Shown here: in pieces, positions 9,591 to 18,986 of the stretch
Numbering within the stretch: position 1 is the stretch's first letter
Layout of the letters: each line of letters begins with the position of its first letter
NCBI GenBank assembly: GCA_009694025.1
Contig: SHVZ01000011.1
Location: 1 to 54,415 of the forward strand
Reading direction: 5' to 3'
DNA length: 54,415 nucleotides
Origin: Alphaproteobacteria bacterium
GTDB lineage: Bacteria > Pseudomonadota > Alphaproteobacteria > SHVZ01
Notes under the pieces: model-generated
The model's input: only the letters and a program-made list of their open reading frames with translations
Database searches by the model: none
What the model was told of the DNA's origin: nothing
Made by a program: the position numbers and the translations under genes

Positions 9591-10636
9591 GCTCGCCTGC
9601 CCTCGCGCTCGACGACGTCAGCCATTCCTATGGCGCCGTCCGGGCGGTGATCGATCTGTCGCTCGCGGTGGCGCCGGGCGAGGTCGTCTGCCTGCTCGGG
9701 CCTTCCGGCTGCGGCAAGAGCACGGTGCTCCGCCTCGCCGCCGGCCTGGAGGAGGTGCAGGCGGGGCGGATCGCGATCAACGGCATTCTCGCCGGCGCGC
9801 CGGGCACGCATGTCCCGCCGGAGGACCGAAACGTCGGCCTGGTGTTCCAGGACTTCGCCCTCTTCCCGCACCTCACCATCTGCAACAATGTCGGCTTCGG
9901 CCTGCGTTCGCGCGACCCGGTCGTGCGCCGGGAGCGGATCCTGGCGGCGCTCGGCGACGTCGGCCTCGTCCATGCCGAGCAGGCGTTCCCGCACATGCTG
10001 TCGGGCGGCGAGCAGCAGCGGGTCGCGCTCGCCCGCGCGCTGGCGCCGCGACCGCGCCTTGTGCTCCTGGACGAGCCGTTCTCGGGCCTTGATGCACGGC
10101 TTCGCGAGCAGGTGAGGGACGTGACGGTGGAGGCCCTCCGGAAGAGCGGGACCGCGACGCTGATGGTCACCCACGACGCCGAGGAGGCGATGTTCATGGC
10201 CGACCGCATCGCGGTGATGCGCGATGGCCGGATCGTCCAGGAAGGCACGCCGATCGACCTCTATCGCCATCCGATCTCTCTCTTCGTCGCCGCGTTCTTC
10301 GGCGAGATCAACCGCCTGGCCGGAACCGCCCGGCATGGCGAGGTCGCGACCCGGTTCGGCCCGGTGCCGACCGGCCTTGCCGACGGCGCGGCGGCCGAGG
10401 TGGTGATCCGCCCGGAAGCCCTTCGCGTCAGCCTGGCGGGAGAGACGGGATCGGGCACCGTGCCCGCACGTGTCGTCAGCGCCCATCCCCTCGGGCGCTC
10501 GACGCGGCTGGTGCTCGCCCTCGACGACGGGCACCGGGTCAAGGCCCGGATCTGGGGTCTCTACCACCCTGCAGTGGGCGCCCCGGTCATGCTCGCGCTA
10601 GACCCCCGCCAGGCGTTTGTATTTCCGGTCGACTGA
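9587..10636 (+). CDS. ABC transporter ATP-binding protein, Fe3+ type (FbpC-like)
   Basis: 349 residues from the GTG at 9587, overlapping the permease stop (GTGA). Walker A is GPSGCGKST, the signature is LSGGEQQRVALARAL, Walker B is LVLLDEPFSGLD and the switch His is in VTHDAEEAM. The C-terminal 110 residues form a TOBE-like regulatory domain (EVVIRPEALRVSL). It energises the upstream permease. The Q-loop VFQDFALFPHLT is typical of the FbpC/PotA group. The pair alone cannot import; a periplasmic binding protein must be encoded elsewhere. Confidence 0.92.
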   Translation: MSSPALALDDVSHSYGAVRAVIDLSLAVAPGEVVCLLGPSGCGKSTVLRLAAGLEEVQAGRIAINGILAGAPGTHVPPEDRNVGLVFQDFALFPHLTICNNVGFGLRSRDPVVRRERILAALGDVGLVHAEQAFPHMLSGGEQQRVALARALAPRPRLVLLDEPFSGLDARLREQVRDVTVEALRKSGTATLMVTHDAEEAMFMADRIAVMRDGRIVQEGTPIDLYRHPISLFVAAFFGEINRLAGTARHGEVATRFGPVPTGLADGAAAEVVIRPEALRVSLAGETGSGTVPARVVSAHPLGRSTRLVLALDDGHRVKARIWGLYHPAVGAPVMLALDPRQAFVFPVD

Positions 10637-10737
10637 GCGTACTTAGTACCTAACGGGAACGGCGGCGCGGTTGATGGGGCGGGGGGCTTTTGCCATGATC
10701 CGCTCGCCGTGGCACGGCGAGGAACAGGAGCAACTCC

Positions 10738-11007
10738 ATGGGCAGCTTGAGCATTTGGCACTGGTTGATCGTTCTCGCCGTCGTGCTCATTCTTTTCGGC
10801 GGCGGCGGCAAGATCTCCAAGCTGATGGGCGACTTCGGCAAGGGGCTGAGGTCGTTCAAGAAAGGGCTCGCCGAGGAAGGCGAGGCCGGCAAGGACGGGC
10901 AGGCTGCGCAGCCGTCGGCCCAGATCAACGCCACGGCCCAGGCGCCACCCCAGTCGACCACGGCGTCGCAGCCGGCCGGCGGGGCCCAGCCGACCCCACG
11001 CGCCTGA
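10738..11007 (+). CDS. tatA: Sec-independent protein translocase TatA
   Basis: 89 residues with the TatA hallmarks: a short periplasmic start [20 protein letters not shown], an FGGGGKI hinge, and the amphipathic helix [18 protein letters not shown] Gln/Pro/Ala-rich tail follows. TatA forms the protein-conducting oligomer for folded substrates carrying twin-arginine signals. The start is preceded by a good ribosome-binding site (AGGAGCAACTCC). First gene of a tatABC operon. Confidence 0.97.
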   Translation: MGSLSIWHWLIVLAVVLILFGGGGKISKLMGDFGKGLRSFKKGLAEEGEAGKDGQAAQPSAQINATAQAPPQSTTASQPAGGAQPTPRA

Positions 11008-11051
11008 ACCCGGCCGCCTTGTCCGGCGCTTGAGGACGGGGCCGACCCCGC

Positions 11052-11528
11052 ATGCTTGATGTGAGCTGGCAGGAGATCCTGGTCATCGCCGTGGTGGCGG
11101 TGGTCGTCATTGGACCGAAGGATCTGCCCGTCGCGATCCGTACCGTCGCCCAGTGGGTCAAGAAGGCGCGGGAGATGGCCGGCGAGTTCCAGCGCGGCGT
11201 CGACGAGATGGTCAGGGAGGCCGACCTCTCAGACGTCCGAAAACAGGTCGAGCAGGTGGCGACCGGCGTCGTCGACGACATCGGCAAGATGGCCGACGGC
11301 GCCATCGAGGACGTGAAGAAATCGGTCGACCCGACCGGGGAAATCGAGAAATCGCTGCAGGCGCCGGAGACCTTCTCCGAGCCTGCGAGCCTGGAGCCGT
11401 CCGGCGCTCCGGCGCCGGTCGAGACGGCGGCGCTGACCGAGCCGCCGGTCGACACGGCGGTGCCTGCCCCGGTCGAGCCGTCTCCGGCGCCCGATCCCGC
11501 CGCGCCGAAGCCGCCGGCCGCCGCCTGA
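11052..11528 (+). CDS. tatB: Sec-independent protein translocase TatB
   Basis: 158 residues. The N-terminal MLDVSWQEILVIAVVAVVVI followed by GPKDLPVAIRTV is the TatB form, with the Glu in the membrane helix and the GPK-LP hinge. The amphipathic and coiled region (residues 35-90) precedes an Ala/Pro/Glu-rich tail. TatB binds signal peptides together with TatC. It lies 44 bases after tatA and four before tatC. Confidence 0.96.
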   Translation: MLDVSWQEILVIAVVAVVVIGPKDLPVAIRTVAQWVKKAREMAGEFQRGVDEMVREADLSDVRKQVEQVATGVVDDIGKMADGAIEDVKKSVDPTGEIEKSLQAPETFSEPASLEPSGAPAPVETAALTEPPVDTAVPAPVEPSPAPDPAAPKPPAAA

Positions 11529-11532
11529 TCCG

Positions 11533-12342
11533 ATGACCGACCAGAAGGAACAGATCGACGACACCAAGATGCCGCTGCTCGACCATCTGATCGAGCTGCG
11601 CGGCCGGATGATCAAGGCGTTCGTCGCCTTCATCATCTGCTTCATCGGCAGCTATGCGATCGCCGACCACATCTTCGCCTTCCTGACCCAGCCGCTCGCC
11701 GACGCCTTCCATGGCGAGAACCGACGGCTGATCTACACCGCCCTCCACGAGGCGTTCTTCACCTACCTCAAGGTCGCCTTCTTCGCCGCAGCCTTCGTCA
11801 GCTTCCCGATCGTCGCCGGCCAGATGTGGCTGTTCATCGCGCCCGGCCTCTACCGCCAGGAGCGGAAGGCGTTCCTGCCGTTCCTAGCGGCGACGCCGAT
11901 CCTGTTCTTCATGGGCGGGGCGCTGGTCTACTATTTCATCATCCCGATGGCCTGGAAGTTCTTCCTGTCCTTCGAGTCGCCGGGCGGGCCGGGCGAGCTG
12001 CCGATCCAGCTCGAGGCCAAGGTCGACCAGTACCTCTCGCTGGTGATGCAGCTGATCTTCGCCTTCGGGCTCGCGTTCGAGCTGCCGGTGCTGTTGTCGC
12101 TGATGGCCAGGGCCGGCATGGTGACCGCCAAGGGCCTGGCCGAGAAGCGCCGCTACGCCATCGTGCTCGCCTTCGTCGCCGCCGCCATCCTCACCCCGCC
12201 CGACGTCATCAGCCAGGTCGGCCTCGCCGTCCCGATCATGCTGCTCTACGAAATCTCCATCGTCTGCGCCCGCCTGATCGAGAAGCAGAAAGCCCGACGA
12301 GAGGCCGAGGAAGAGGCGGCGGAGAAGGCGGAGTCGGCCTAG
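11533..12342 (+). CDS. tatC: Sec-independent protein translocase TatC
   Basis: 269 residues, six membrane helices. The cytoplasmic N-terminus has the conserved KMPLLDHLIELRGRMIKA segment that recognises the twin-arginine signal, and the first periplasmic loop and FLTQPLADAF are as in the family. The Lys/Glu-rich C-tail (EKQKARREAEEEAAEKAE) is typical of alphaproteobacteria. With TatAB it makes a complete translocon, so the Tat-signal remnant at 50.9 kb would once have had its export machine. Confidence 0.97.
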   Translation: MTDQKEQIDDTKMPLLDHLIELRGRMIKAFVAFIICFIGSYAIADHIFAFLTQPLADAFHGENRRLIYTALHEAFFTYLKVAFFAAAFVSFPIVAGQMWLFIAPGLYRQERKAFLPFLAATPILFFMGGALVYYFIIPMAWKFFLSFESPGGPGELPIQLEAKVDQYLSLVMQLIFAFGLAFELPVLLSLMARAGMVTAKGLAEKRRYAIVLAFVAAAILTPPDVISQVGLAVPIMLLYEISIVCARLIEKQKARREAEEEAAEKAESA

Positions 12343-12349
12343 GAGCTCC

Positions 12350-12378
12350 TGGACCGGTGACGGCGCGCCGCTTATAAC
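12350..12378 (+). promoter_or_regulatory. candidate sigma70 promoter for serS
   Basis: TGGACC (12350-12355) and TATAAC (12373-12378) are separated by 17 bases, about 33 bases upstream of the serS ATG. Hexamer match and spacing are reasonable; it is in the only non-coding gap between tatC and serS. Confidence 0.4.
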
Positions 12379-12411
12379 GGGCGCCCATTCGCCAAAGCCG
12401 ACGGTCCGGCC

Positions 12412-13689
12412 ATGATCGACATCAAGCAGCTTCGCGACGACCCCGCCGCCTTCGACCGCGCGCTCCAGCGCCGCGGCATCGAAGCGTCGTCGTCGCGCCT
12501 GCTGGCGATGGATGCCAAGCGCCGGCAGGTGCAGACCGAGCTGCAGACCCTGCAGGCCAGGCGCAACGAGGCGTCCAAGGAGATCGGCAAGCTGAAGCGC
12601 GACGGCGGCGACGCCGATGCGCTGGTCGCCGAGATCGCCCGCATCAAGGACCGCGTGCCTGCGCTCGAGAGCGAGGAAAAGGCGCTGGGCGAGGAGCTGG
12701 AGGCGCTGCTCGCGGGATTACCCAACGCGCCCGCCGCCGACGTGCCCGACGGCAAGGACGAGGCGGCGAACGCCTGCGTCCGCACTGTCGGCGAGCGCCG
12801 GAACTTTCCCTTCCAGCCGAAGGAGCATTTCGACGTCGGCGAGCGCCTGGGGCTGATGGATTTCGAGGCGGCGGCCAAGCTCTCAGGCTCGCGCTTCGTC
12901 GTCCTCCGGGGCTCCCTCGCGCGGCTGGAGCGGGCGCTGGCGGCATTCATGCTGGATATCCACACCGGCGAGTTCGGCTACACCGAGACGGCACCGCCGC
13001 TGCTGGTGCGCGACCATGTGCTGTTCGGCACCGGACAATTGCCGAAATTCGCCGAGGACCAGTTCCGCACCACCGACGGTTTCTGGCTGATCCCGACGGC
13101 AGAAGTGCCGCTGACCAACCTCGTCGCCGACCGCATCCTGGATGAGAAGGATCTGCCGCTCCGCTTCACCGCCTATACGCCGTGCTTCCGCTCGGAAGCC
13201 GGGGCGGCGGGCAAGGACACCCGCGGCATGCTGCGCCAGCATCAGTTCAACAAAGTCGAGATGGTGTCGATCGCGCATCCCGAGAAATCGGAGGAGGAGC
13301 ACGAGCGCATGACCATGGCGGCGGAGACCGTGCTGCAACGGCTCGGGCTGCCGTATCGGGTGATGCTGCTGTGCACCGGCGACATGGGTTTCGCCGCGAA
13401 GAAGACCTATGACATCGAGGTCTGGCTGCCGGGGCAGGGGCGCTATCGCGAGATCTCCTCGTGCTCGAACTGCGGCGACTTTCAGGCCCGGCGCATGAAG
13501 GCCCGGTTCAAAGGCCAGGGCGACAAGCAGACCCGCTTCGTCCACACCCTCAACGGCTCCGGACTCGCGGTCGGCCGCACGCTGATCGCGATCCTTGAGA
13601 ACTATCAGCGGGAGGACGGATCGGTTGCCGTGCCGCCGGCGTTGCGTCCCTATCTCGGCGGCCTGGAGATCATCTGCGCCAATGGCTAA
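12412..13689 (+). CDS. serS: serine--tRNA ligase
   Basis: 425 residues, class II synthetase. The N-terminal long antiparallel coiled coil (about residues 30-100) grips the tRNA long variable arm. Motif 2 is seen at [20 protein letters not shown] and motif 3 in [18 protein letters not shown]. The [18 protein letters not shown] stretch lies in the active site. The stop overlaps the surE ATG by eight bases, so serS, surE and pcm form one transcription unit. Confidence 0.97.
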   Translation: MIDIKQLRDDPAAFDRALQRRGIEASSSRLLAMDAKRRQVQTELQTLQARRNEASKEIGKLKRDGGDADALVAEIARIKDRVPALESEEKALGEELEALLAGLPNAPAADVPDGKDEAANACVRTVGERRNFPFQPKEHFDVGERLGLMDFEAAAKLSGSRFVVLRGSLARLERALAAFMLDIHTGEFGYTETAPPLLVRDHVLFGTGQLPKFAEDQFRTTDGFWLIPTAEVPLTNLVADRILDEKDLPLRFTAYTPCFRSEAGAAGKDTRGMLRQHQFNKVEMVSIAHPEKSEEEHERMTMAAETVLQRLGLPYRVMLLCTGDMGFAAKKTYDIEVWLPGQGRYREISSCSNCGDFQARRMKARFKGQGDKQTRFVHTLNGSGLAVGRTLIAILENYQREDGSVAVPPALRPYLGGLEIICANG

Positions 13690-14473
13690 GTCACCCTTGC
13701 CGATGGATCTCGCGAAGGCGCGCATCCTGATCTCGAACGACGATGGCATCCACGCGCCGGGGCTGAAGATCCTGGAGAAGGCGGCGCACAAGCTGTGCAA
13801 GGACGTCTGGGTGATGGCCCCGGAGCACGAGAATTCCGGAGCCGGGCACTCGCTGACGCTGCGTCAGCCGATCCGCATGCGCCAGCTCTCCTCCCGGCGC
13901 TTCGCCTGCGACGGAACGCCGACCGATTGCGTGCTGCTCGCCATCAATCATCTGCTGAAGGACGACAGGCCGACCCTGGTTCTCGCGGGCATCAACCGCG
14001 GCGCCAATCTCGGCGAGGACGTGCATTACTCGGGCACCGTCGCCGCTGCCATGGAGGCGGTTCTTCTGGGCGTGCCGTCGATTGCGCTGAGCCTCTCGGT
14101 CCCTTGGGGACAGAAACCGCACTGGCAGACGGCGGAAGCCCATACCGCCGGGATCATCAAACGGCTGGCGAAGATCGGCTGGCCCGACGGCGTGCTGATG
14201 AACGTCAATTTTCCGCACGTCGCCAATCCTCGAAGCGTGCTCGGCGTCAAGTCGGCCCGCCAGGGTCAGCGCAAGATCGGCGACACGCTGGTCCAGAGCC
14301 GCGACCCACGCGGCGTACCCTACTGGTGGGTCGGCGACACCCGTGTAGGCCCGAAGGCGAAGCCGGGCACCGACCTTGCCACCGTGCTCTCGGGCTATAT
14401 CGCCGTGACCCCGATCGGCATCAACATGACGAACAAGCCGGCGCTCGCCGCCTTGAAGCGGGTTCTCGATTGA
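13682..14473 (+). CDS. surE: 5'/3'-nucleotidase SurE
   Basis: 263 residues from the ATG at 13682 (an alternative ATG is at 13703). SurE is a metal-dependent nucleoside monophosphatase/exopolyphosphatase linked to stationary-phase survival. Metal ligands are in [15 protein letters not shown] and [26 protein letters not shown] and the [10 protein letters not shown] loop are conserved. It overlaps serS and is followed by pcm with a four-base overlap, the usual surE-pcm pairing. Confidence 0.96.
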   Translation: MAKSPLPMDLAKARILISNDDGIHAPGLKILEKAAHKLCKDVWVMAPEHENSGAGHSLTLRQPIRMRQLSSRRFACDGTPTDCVLLAINHLLKDDRPTLVLAGINRGANLGEDVHYSGTVAAAMEAVLLGVPSIALSLSVPWGQKPHWQTAEAHTAGIIKRLAKIGWPDGVLMNVNFPHVANPRSVLGVKSARQGQRKIGDTLVQSRDPRGVPYWWVGDTRVGPKAKPGTDLATVLSGYIAVTPIGINMTNKPALAALKRVLD

Positions 14474-15114
14474 CCCAGGCGGCGCGCAAGATCCGGCTCG
14501 TCCTGGAGCTTCGCCGCGCTGGCGTCACCGATACCCGGGTCCTGTCCGCCATTGAGCGCGTGCCGCGCGAGCTGTTCGTGCCGGAGCCTTTCCAGGACCA
14601 GGCTTACGAGAACACCGCGCTTCCCATCGCCTGCAGCCAGACCATCAGCCAGCCGTTGATCGTCGGCCTGATGACCCAGCTGCTCGAGCCGGGCAAGCGG
14701 CTCCGCGTTCTGGAGATCGGCACCGGCTCGGGCTACCAGACCGCGGTCCTCTGCCAGCTCTTCCGCCGCGTCTACACCATCGAGCGCCACCGCGATCTGC
14801 TCAGGAACGCGGAAGCGATGCTGGCCAGGCTCAAGTGCCACAACGTCACCACGCTCTGCGGCGACGGCACCCGGGGATGGCCGGAGCAGGCGCCGTTCCC
14901 GCGCATTCTGGTGACCGCGGCGGCGCCGGAGATGCCGGCGAGGCTCGCCGACCAGCTCGACGATGGCGGCATCATGATCGTCCCTGTCGGGAGCTCGCTC
15001 ACCGACCAGTGGATCTACAAGGTCACCCGGGTTGATGGCGGATTCCGCGAGGAGCGGATGAGTCAGGTGCGCTTCGTGCCCCTGGTCGCGGGCGCGGTCC
15101 CGGAGGCGTCGTGA
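14470..15114 (+). CDS. pcm: protein-L-isoaspartate O-methyltransferase
   Basis: 214 residues from a TTG at 14470 that overlaps the surE stop. It repairs isoaspartyl residues using S-adenosylmethionine. The SAM-binding motif is VLEIGTGSGYQTAVL; CSQTISQPLIVGLMTQLL just before it is diagnostic of PCMT. The C-terminal VRFVPLVAG is also typical. No ATG gives the expected N-terminus, so the TTG is well supported by the overlap and family alignment. Confidence 0.95.
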   Translation: MTQAARKIRLVLELRRAGVTDTRVLSAIERVPRELFVPEPFQDQAYENTALPIACSQTISQPLIVGLMTQLLEPGKRLRVLEIGTGSGYQTAVLCQLFRRVYTIERHRDLLRNAEAMLARLKCHNVTTLCGDGTRGWPEQAPFPRILVTAAAPEMPARLADQLDDGGIMIVPVGSSLTDQWIYKVTRVDGGFREERMSQVRFVPLVAGAVPEAS

Positions 15115-15677
15115 GCCTCCACCGGCCGCAGATCCGGTCGGATGACGATCCGGACCTCATCCTGTCGGCGCTGACCGAGGGCGACCTCCCGTTGATCGGC
15201 CGATGGCTCGCCGAGCCCCATGTCGCACGATGGTGGGACCCGCCGGAGACGGGGATCGCTCATATCGCCGCGCACATGACCGAGGCCCATGTGGCGCCGT
15301 ACCTGATCGTCGCGCCCGGGCGTCCGGTCGGCTACCTGCAGCTCTACCACGCGAACCCCGATGAATTCTGGCGGCCGCGCCGGCTGCCGCGGGAAACTTA
15401 CGGCCTCGACCTCTTCATCGGTCCGTCGGAGGCGCTTGGCCGCGGTCTCGGCACCCGGGCCGTCCGCCTCAGCGTCCGACACCTGTCGGCGCTGCCCGAA
15501 GCGGCGCGCCTCCACGTCGACCCGTCGCCGGACAACGCGGTGGCAATCCGCGTCTATGACAAGGCCGGCTTCGTCGGAGCGGGTGCGATAGAAACACCGG
15601 ACGGGCCGGCCGCCTACATGATCCGGGAGCCGCAACGCGCTATCCTCTCCGCACCGCGGGCAAAGGAGTCTCGATGA
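15111..15677 (+). CDS. GNAT acetyltransferase, AAC(6')-like
   Basis: 188 residues from a GTG overlapping the pcm stop. The GNAT fold is shown by the acetyl-CoA loop around [16 protein letters not shown] and the late [13 protein letters not shown] segment [13 protein letters not shown]. The N-terminal [20 protein letters not shown] is the pattern of aminoglycoside 6'-N-acetyltransferases and related lysine or siderophore acyltransferases. Chromosomal members with this context usually have unknown substrates; resistance should not be assumed. Its stop overlaps the next ATG. Confidence 0.82.
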   Translation: MSLHRPQIRSDDDPDLILSALTEGDLPLIGRWLAEPHVARWWDPPETGIAHIAAHMTEAHVAPYLIVAPGRPVGYLQLYHANPDEFWRPRRLPRETYGLDLFIGPSEALGRGLGTRAVRLSVRHLSALPEAARLHVDPSPDNAVAIRVYDKAGFVGAGAIETPDGPAAYMIREPQRAILSAPRAKESR

Positions 15678-16099
15678 CCGCCGATTTCACGCCGCTCACC
15701 TCGCTGCTCGGCGGCGGCCTGATCGGCCTTGCCGCGACCTTGCTCCTGCTGCTGAACGGCAGGATCGCCGGCATCAGCGGCATCATGGCCGGCGCCATTG
15801 CCGCGCCCGGCCCGGAGCGCGACTGGCGCACCGCCTTCCTGGTCGGCCTGATCTTTGGGCCGGTCACTTTCGCCTTTTTCGGTGGCACCTTGCCGCAGCC
15901 GGTGCTGCCGGCGTTGCCGATCGTGGTCGTCGCCGGGCTCCTGGTCGGCTTCGGCACCCGCCTCGGCGGCGGCTGCACCAGCGGCCATGGGGTCTGCGGG
16001 CTGGCGCGCCTGTCACCCCGGTCGCTAGCGGCGACCGCGACCTTCGTTGTCGCCGCCATGGCGACCGTCTTTCTCGTCCGGCTCCTCGGGGGAGGGTGA
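15674..16099 (+). CDS. YeeE/YedE-family sulfur transport half-protein (first)
   Basis: 141 residues, about four membrane helices. The conserved cysteine motif [17 protein letters not shown] is the signature of the YeeE/YedE (PmpA/PmpB, TsuA) family, which conducts thiosulfate or other reduced sulfur compounds. This is one half; the second half is encoded immediately after. The start ATG at 15674 overlaps the GNAT stop by four bases, following GGAGTCTCG. Confidence 0.9.
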   Translation: MTADFTPLTSLLGGGLIGLAATLLLLLNGRIAGISGIMAGAIAAPGPERDWRTAFLVGLIFGPVTFAFFGGTLPQPVLPALPIVVVAGLLVGFGTRLGGGCTSGHGVCGLARLSPRSLAATATFVVAAMATVFLVRLLGGG

Positions 16100-16100
16100 G

Positions 16101-16523
16101 ATGAAGATCGCATCCGCGGCTATTTCCGGCCTTCTCTTCGGGATCGGTCTCGCCCTGTCCGGCATGCTGGACCCGGTGCGCGTGCTGGGCTTCCTCGACA
16201 TCGCCGGCGGCGCCTGGGACCCGACGCTGGTCTTTGTGCTCGCCGGCGCCGTCGGCGTGACGGCGGTCGGTTATGGCCTTGCCGGTCGCCGCGCGGCACC
16301 GATCTACGACGAGCGCTTCCATCTTCCCGAGGCAACGGCGCTCGACCTGCGCCTCCTCGGCGGCGCAACCGTGTTCGGCGTCGGCTGGGGGCTCGTCGGC
16401 TATTGCCCGGGGCCGGCGATCGCCTCGATCGGCTTTGCCGGAACCTCGGCGGCGATCTTCTGCCTCGCCATGGTCGGCGGCATGATTCTCCACCGCGCAC
16501 TGCCGGAAACCGCTCGAATCTGA
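16101..16523 (+). CDS. YeeE/YedE-family (DUF6691) sulfur transport half-protein (second)
   Basis: 140 residues, membrane protein. It carries the second conserved cysteine in WGLVGYCPGPAIASIG and the family N-terminus SGLLFGIGLALSGMLDPVRVLGFLD. It starts two bases after the first half. Together the pair corresponds to one full-length YeeE-like channel split into two genes, a frequent arrangement in proteobacteria. The lack of a rhodanese or beta-lactamase partner nearby leaves the physiological substrate open. Confidence 0.9.
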   Translation: MKIASAAISGLLFGIGLALSGMLDPVRVLGFLDIAGGAWDPTLVFVLAGAVGVTAVGYGLAGRRAAPIYDERFHLPEATALDLRLLGGATVFGVGWGLVGYCPGPAIASIGFAGTSAAIFCLAMVGGMILHRALPETARI

Positions 16524-16552
16524 CCGGGAACCCCCGCTCGATTCGGAATTTG

Positions 16553-16581
16553 TTGCGCGATTCGTCTTATCCACATAGATT
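16553..16581 (+). promoter_or_regulatory. candidate promoter for the LysM/M23 lipoprotein gene
   Basis: TTGCGC (16553-16558) and TAGATT (16576-16581) are spaced by 17 bases, ending 11 bases before the ATG at 16593. The 69-base gap is the first after the serS-to-YeeE run without overlaps. If real, the leader would be very short. Confidence 0.3.
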
Positions 16582-16592
16582 ACGGAGCCGCA

Positions 16593-17663
16593 ATGATTCG
16601 CCAGACCCGATTCGCGGCTTTCCTCCTCTCTGCGCTGCTGGCGGCCTGTGCGCCGCGCGACGCGCCGCCGGCACCGGTGGTCCGGCACGGCGCGCCGTCA
16701 TCGCCGGTCGCGTCCGTCACCCCGATCAGATTGACACCGCCCGCCAGCGTTCCGGTGCTGCGGCCAATCGCGGCTTCCGCAGGCACGACCGTGACCGTTC
16801 GCCCCGGCGAGACGCTCTCGGGGATCGCGCGGCGGCACGGGCTTGAGACAGCCGCGGTCGCGCGGGCGAACGGACTCAAGCCGCCCTACGGCGTCCAGGC
16901 CGGTCAGAAGCTTACCCTGCCCGGCCCGACGGATGTCGGGCACACCTTCGTCGCCTCGACCCGGGCAGCGCCTGATCGGACCAGGCCGGATCCGAGGCCG
17001 CTCGCCGTCAGGGCGCCGTCGATCCCCGCACCCGCGGCCGAACCGATCTCCAATGCCACGGTCGCCTCGGCACCGCGTTCATCCGTACAGTCGGCGACGC
17101 TGACCGCACCCCAACCGCCGATGACGCCGATCGCCGTCAAGATCGAGGCGCCCAGGGCGGAGGCACCGCCGGCCGCTCCCGCCAAGGTCGACGTGGCGAA
17201 GGCCGAACCCGAGGCGGCGGCGGCTCCGATTGCCGCCCCGGCGCCGCCGAGGCCGACGGTCGGCGAGCCGCCGCCGCGGGCCGGGCGGAACTTCCTCTGG
17301 CCGGTCAAGGGCCGGCTGATCTCAAGCTATGGTCCGCAGCCGGGCGGGCTTCGCAACGACGGGCTCAACATCGCTGCCAGCCGCGGCGACCGGGTGATCG
17401 CCGCCGACAACGGCGTCGTCGCCTATTCGGGCGACGACCTCAAGGGCTTCGGCAATCTGGTGCTGGTGAAGCACGCCGGCGGCTTCGTCACCGCTTACGC
17501 CCACAACGACAAGCTGCTGGTCAAACGCGGTGACAAGGTGCGCCGCGGCCAGGCCATCGCCACCGTCGGCGAGAGCGGCTCGGTCACCCAGCCGCAAGTC
17601 CATTTCCAGGTGCGGCAGGGTGCGCATGCGGTCGACCCCCGGCCGTTGATGGAGCGGTCCTAG
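16593..17663 (+). CDS. LysM and degenerate M23 (LytM) lipoprotein, NlpD/DipM-like
   Basis: 356 residues. A lipoprotein signal ends in LLAAC (Cys19). LysM lies at about residues 65-110 (TVTVRPGETLSGIARRHGL). A Pro/Ala-rich linker leads to an M23 domain at about 237-350 (NFLWPVKGRLISSYGPQ). The metal ligands are lost: the usual HxGxD is NDGLNIA and the HxH is replaced by QVHFQV. Such proteins do not cut peptidoglycan themselves but activate amidases (EnvC, NlpD, DipM). It follows the surE-pcm block, as nlpD does in many proteobacteria, and probably acts in daughter-cell separation. Confidence 0.92.
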   Translation: MIRQTRFAAFLLSALLAACAPRDAPPAPVVRHGAPSSPVASVTPIRLTPPASVPVLRPIAASAGTTVTVRPGETLSGIARRHGLETAAVARANGLKPPYGVQAGQKLTLPGPTDVGHTFVASTRAAPDRTRPDPRPLAVRAPSIPAPAAEPISNATVASAPRSSVQSATLTAPQPPMTPIAVKIEAPRAEAPPAAPAKVDVAKAEPEAAAAPIAAPAPPRPTVGEPPPRAGRNFLWPVKGRLISSYGPQPGGLRNDGLNIAASRGDRVIAADNGVVAYSGDDLKGFGNLVLVKHAGGFVTAYAHNDKLLVKRGDKVRRGQAIATVGESGSVTQPQVHFQVRQGAHAVDPRPLMERS

Positions 17664-18097
17664 GCCGGACCCGGGCGTTCGTAATAGACGTCCCAGTCGT
17701 CCTCGCCGGTCTTCAGGAAGCCGTGACGCTCGTAGAGACGAGCGGCGGGACTAAGCTTCAGCACGTGGAGCCGGACCGGGAGGCAGGCCGCATCGGTCTC
17801 CGCCAGGAGCAACTCGATCGCGGCCCCGCCGACACCGCGACCCTGATGCTCGGGCGCGAGGTAGAACTGGCCGAGCGCGAAGTGGTCGGTCTCGCGCACG
17901 ACGCTGACGCAGCCGGCGAACGTGCCGTCCACGTGGATCAGCCGCATGTGCGCCGGATGGAAGGCTTCGCGGAAGCGCGCCCGTGCCCGCTCCGGTCGGA
18001 AGCGGCCGAGACGTTCGAGATGCGGGCGCATCACCTGGATGCGGAGCACCAGCAGCCGCTCGAAATCGGCGTCGCTCGCCGGCGCGAAGGCGATCAT
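17660..18097 (-). CDS. GNAT acetyltransferase
   Basis: 145 residues from the ATG complement at 18095-18097. The acetyl-CoA binding segment is LAPEHQGRGVGGAAIELLL, followed by VLKLSPAARLYERHGF. The substrate cannot be predicted. Its start overlaps the end of the DUF815-type ATPase gene by four bases, so the two are co-transcribed on the minus strand. The 3' end overlaps the lipoprotein stop, convergent. Confidence 0.85.
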   Translation of the reverse strand: MIAFAPASDADFERLLVLRIQVMRPHLERLGRFRPERARARFREAFHPAHMRLIHVDGTFAGCVSVVRETDHFALGQFYLAPEHQGRGVGGAAIELLLAETDAACLPVRLHVLKLSPAARLYERHGFLKTGEDDWDVYYERPGPA

Positions 18098-18951
18098 CCG
18101 ATCCGCTTGCCGATCCGCCCGGCGAGATCCTGGATGTACTGCCAGGCGACGCGCCCGGAGCGTGCGCCGCGGGTGATCGACCACTCGTTGGCCTCGCGGT
18201 GGAGCTGCGCGACCGGCACGTCGAGCCCGTAGGCGCCGGCGTAGCCTTCGACCATGGCGAAGTAGGTGTCCTGATCGCAGGCGTGGAAGCCGAGCCAGAG
18301 GCCGAAGCGATCAGAGAGCGACACCTTCTCCTCGACCGCCTCGCCCGGATTGATCGCGGTCGAGCGCTCGTTCTCGATCATCTGACGGGAGATCAGGTGG
18401 CGGCGGTTGGACGTTGCGTAGAACAGTACGTTCTCCGGCCGCCCCTCGACGCCGCCCTCCAGCACCGCCTTCAAAGACTTGTAGCTCGAGTCTTCGGCCT
18501 CGAAGGAGAGGTCGTCGCAGAAGAGGAGGGCGCGTTTCGGCTGGGCCTGGAGGAGTCCGAGCAGCTTCGGCAGGCTCGGGATGTCCTCGCGGTGGATCTC
18601 GACCAGCGCCAGCCGACCGGGCGCCGTCAGGTTGATCTCGGCGTGGACCGACTTGACCAGCGAGCTCTTGCCCATGCCGCGGGCGCCCCAGAGGAGAGCG
18701 TTGTTGGCCGGCAGTCCGTCGGCGAAGCGCCGCGTATTGTCGAGCAGGATGTCGCGCTGACGGTCGATGCCCCGGAGCAGACCGATCGCCACGCGGTTGA
18801 CCCGCTTGACCGGCAGCAGCATCTCGTTTTCGGCGTGCCAGACATAGCTTTCCGCAGCTGCGAGATCGGGCGCCGCAAGGGGCGGCGGCGAGCGCCGTTC
18901 GAGCGCCTCGGCGATGCGCGCAAGCAGATCCAAGATCTTGGGATCGTTCAT
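18094..18951 (-). CDS. DUF815 family AAA-type ATPase
   Basis: 285 residues. Walker A is in LLWGARGMGKSSLVKSV and Walker B in LLFCDDLSFEAED; the sensor-like FYATSNRRHLI follows. The C-terminal region WSITRGARSGRVAWQYIQDL is characteristic of the DUF815 ATPases found widely in proteobacteria. Their cellular role is not established. The start at 18951 follows from the conserved NDPKILDLLARIAEALERR opening. Confidence 0.9.
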   Translation of the reverse strand: MNDPKILDLLARIAEALERRSPPPLAAPDLAAAESYVWHAENEMLLPVKRVNRVAIGLLRGIDRQRDILLDNTRRFADGLPANNALLWGARGMGKSSLVKSVHAEINLTAPGRLALVEIHREDIPSLPKLLGLLQAQPKRALLFCDDLSFEAEDSSYKSLKAVLEGGVEGRPENVLFYATSNRRHLISRQMIENERSTAINPGEAVEEKVSLSDRFGLWLGFHACDQDTYFAMVEGYAGAYGLDVPVAQLHREANEWSITRGARSGRVAWQYIQDLAGRIGKRIG

Positions 18952-18986
18952 GAAAGACCTTAGCGGGCGGCGGGGAGGGGGTGTCG

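Noticed and set aside
15111..15677. Aminoglycoside resistance gene
   Set aside because: It resembles AAC(6') in fold, but chromosomal context and lack of mobile signatures give no support for resistance function.
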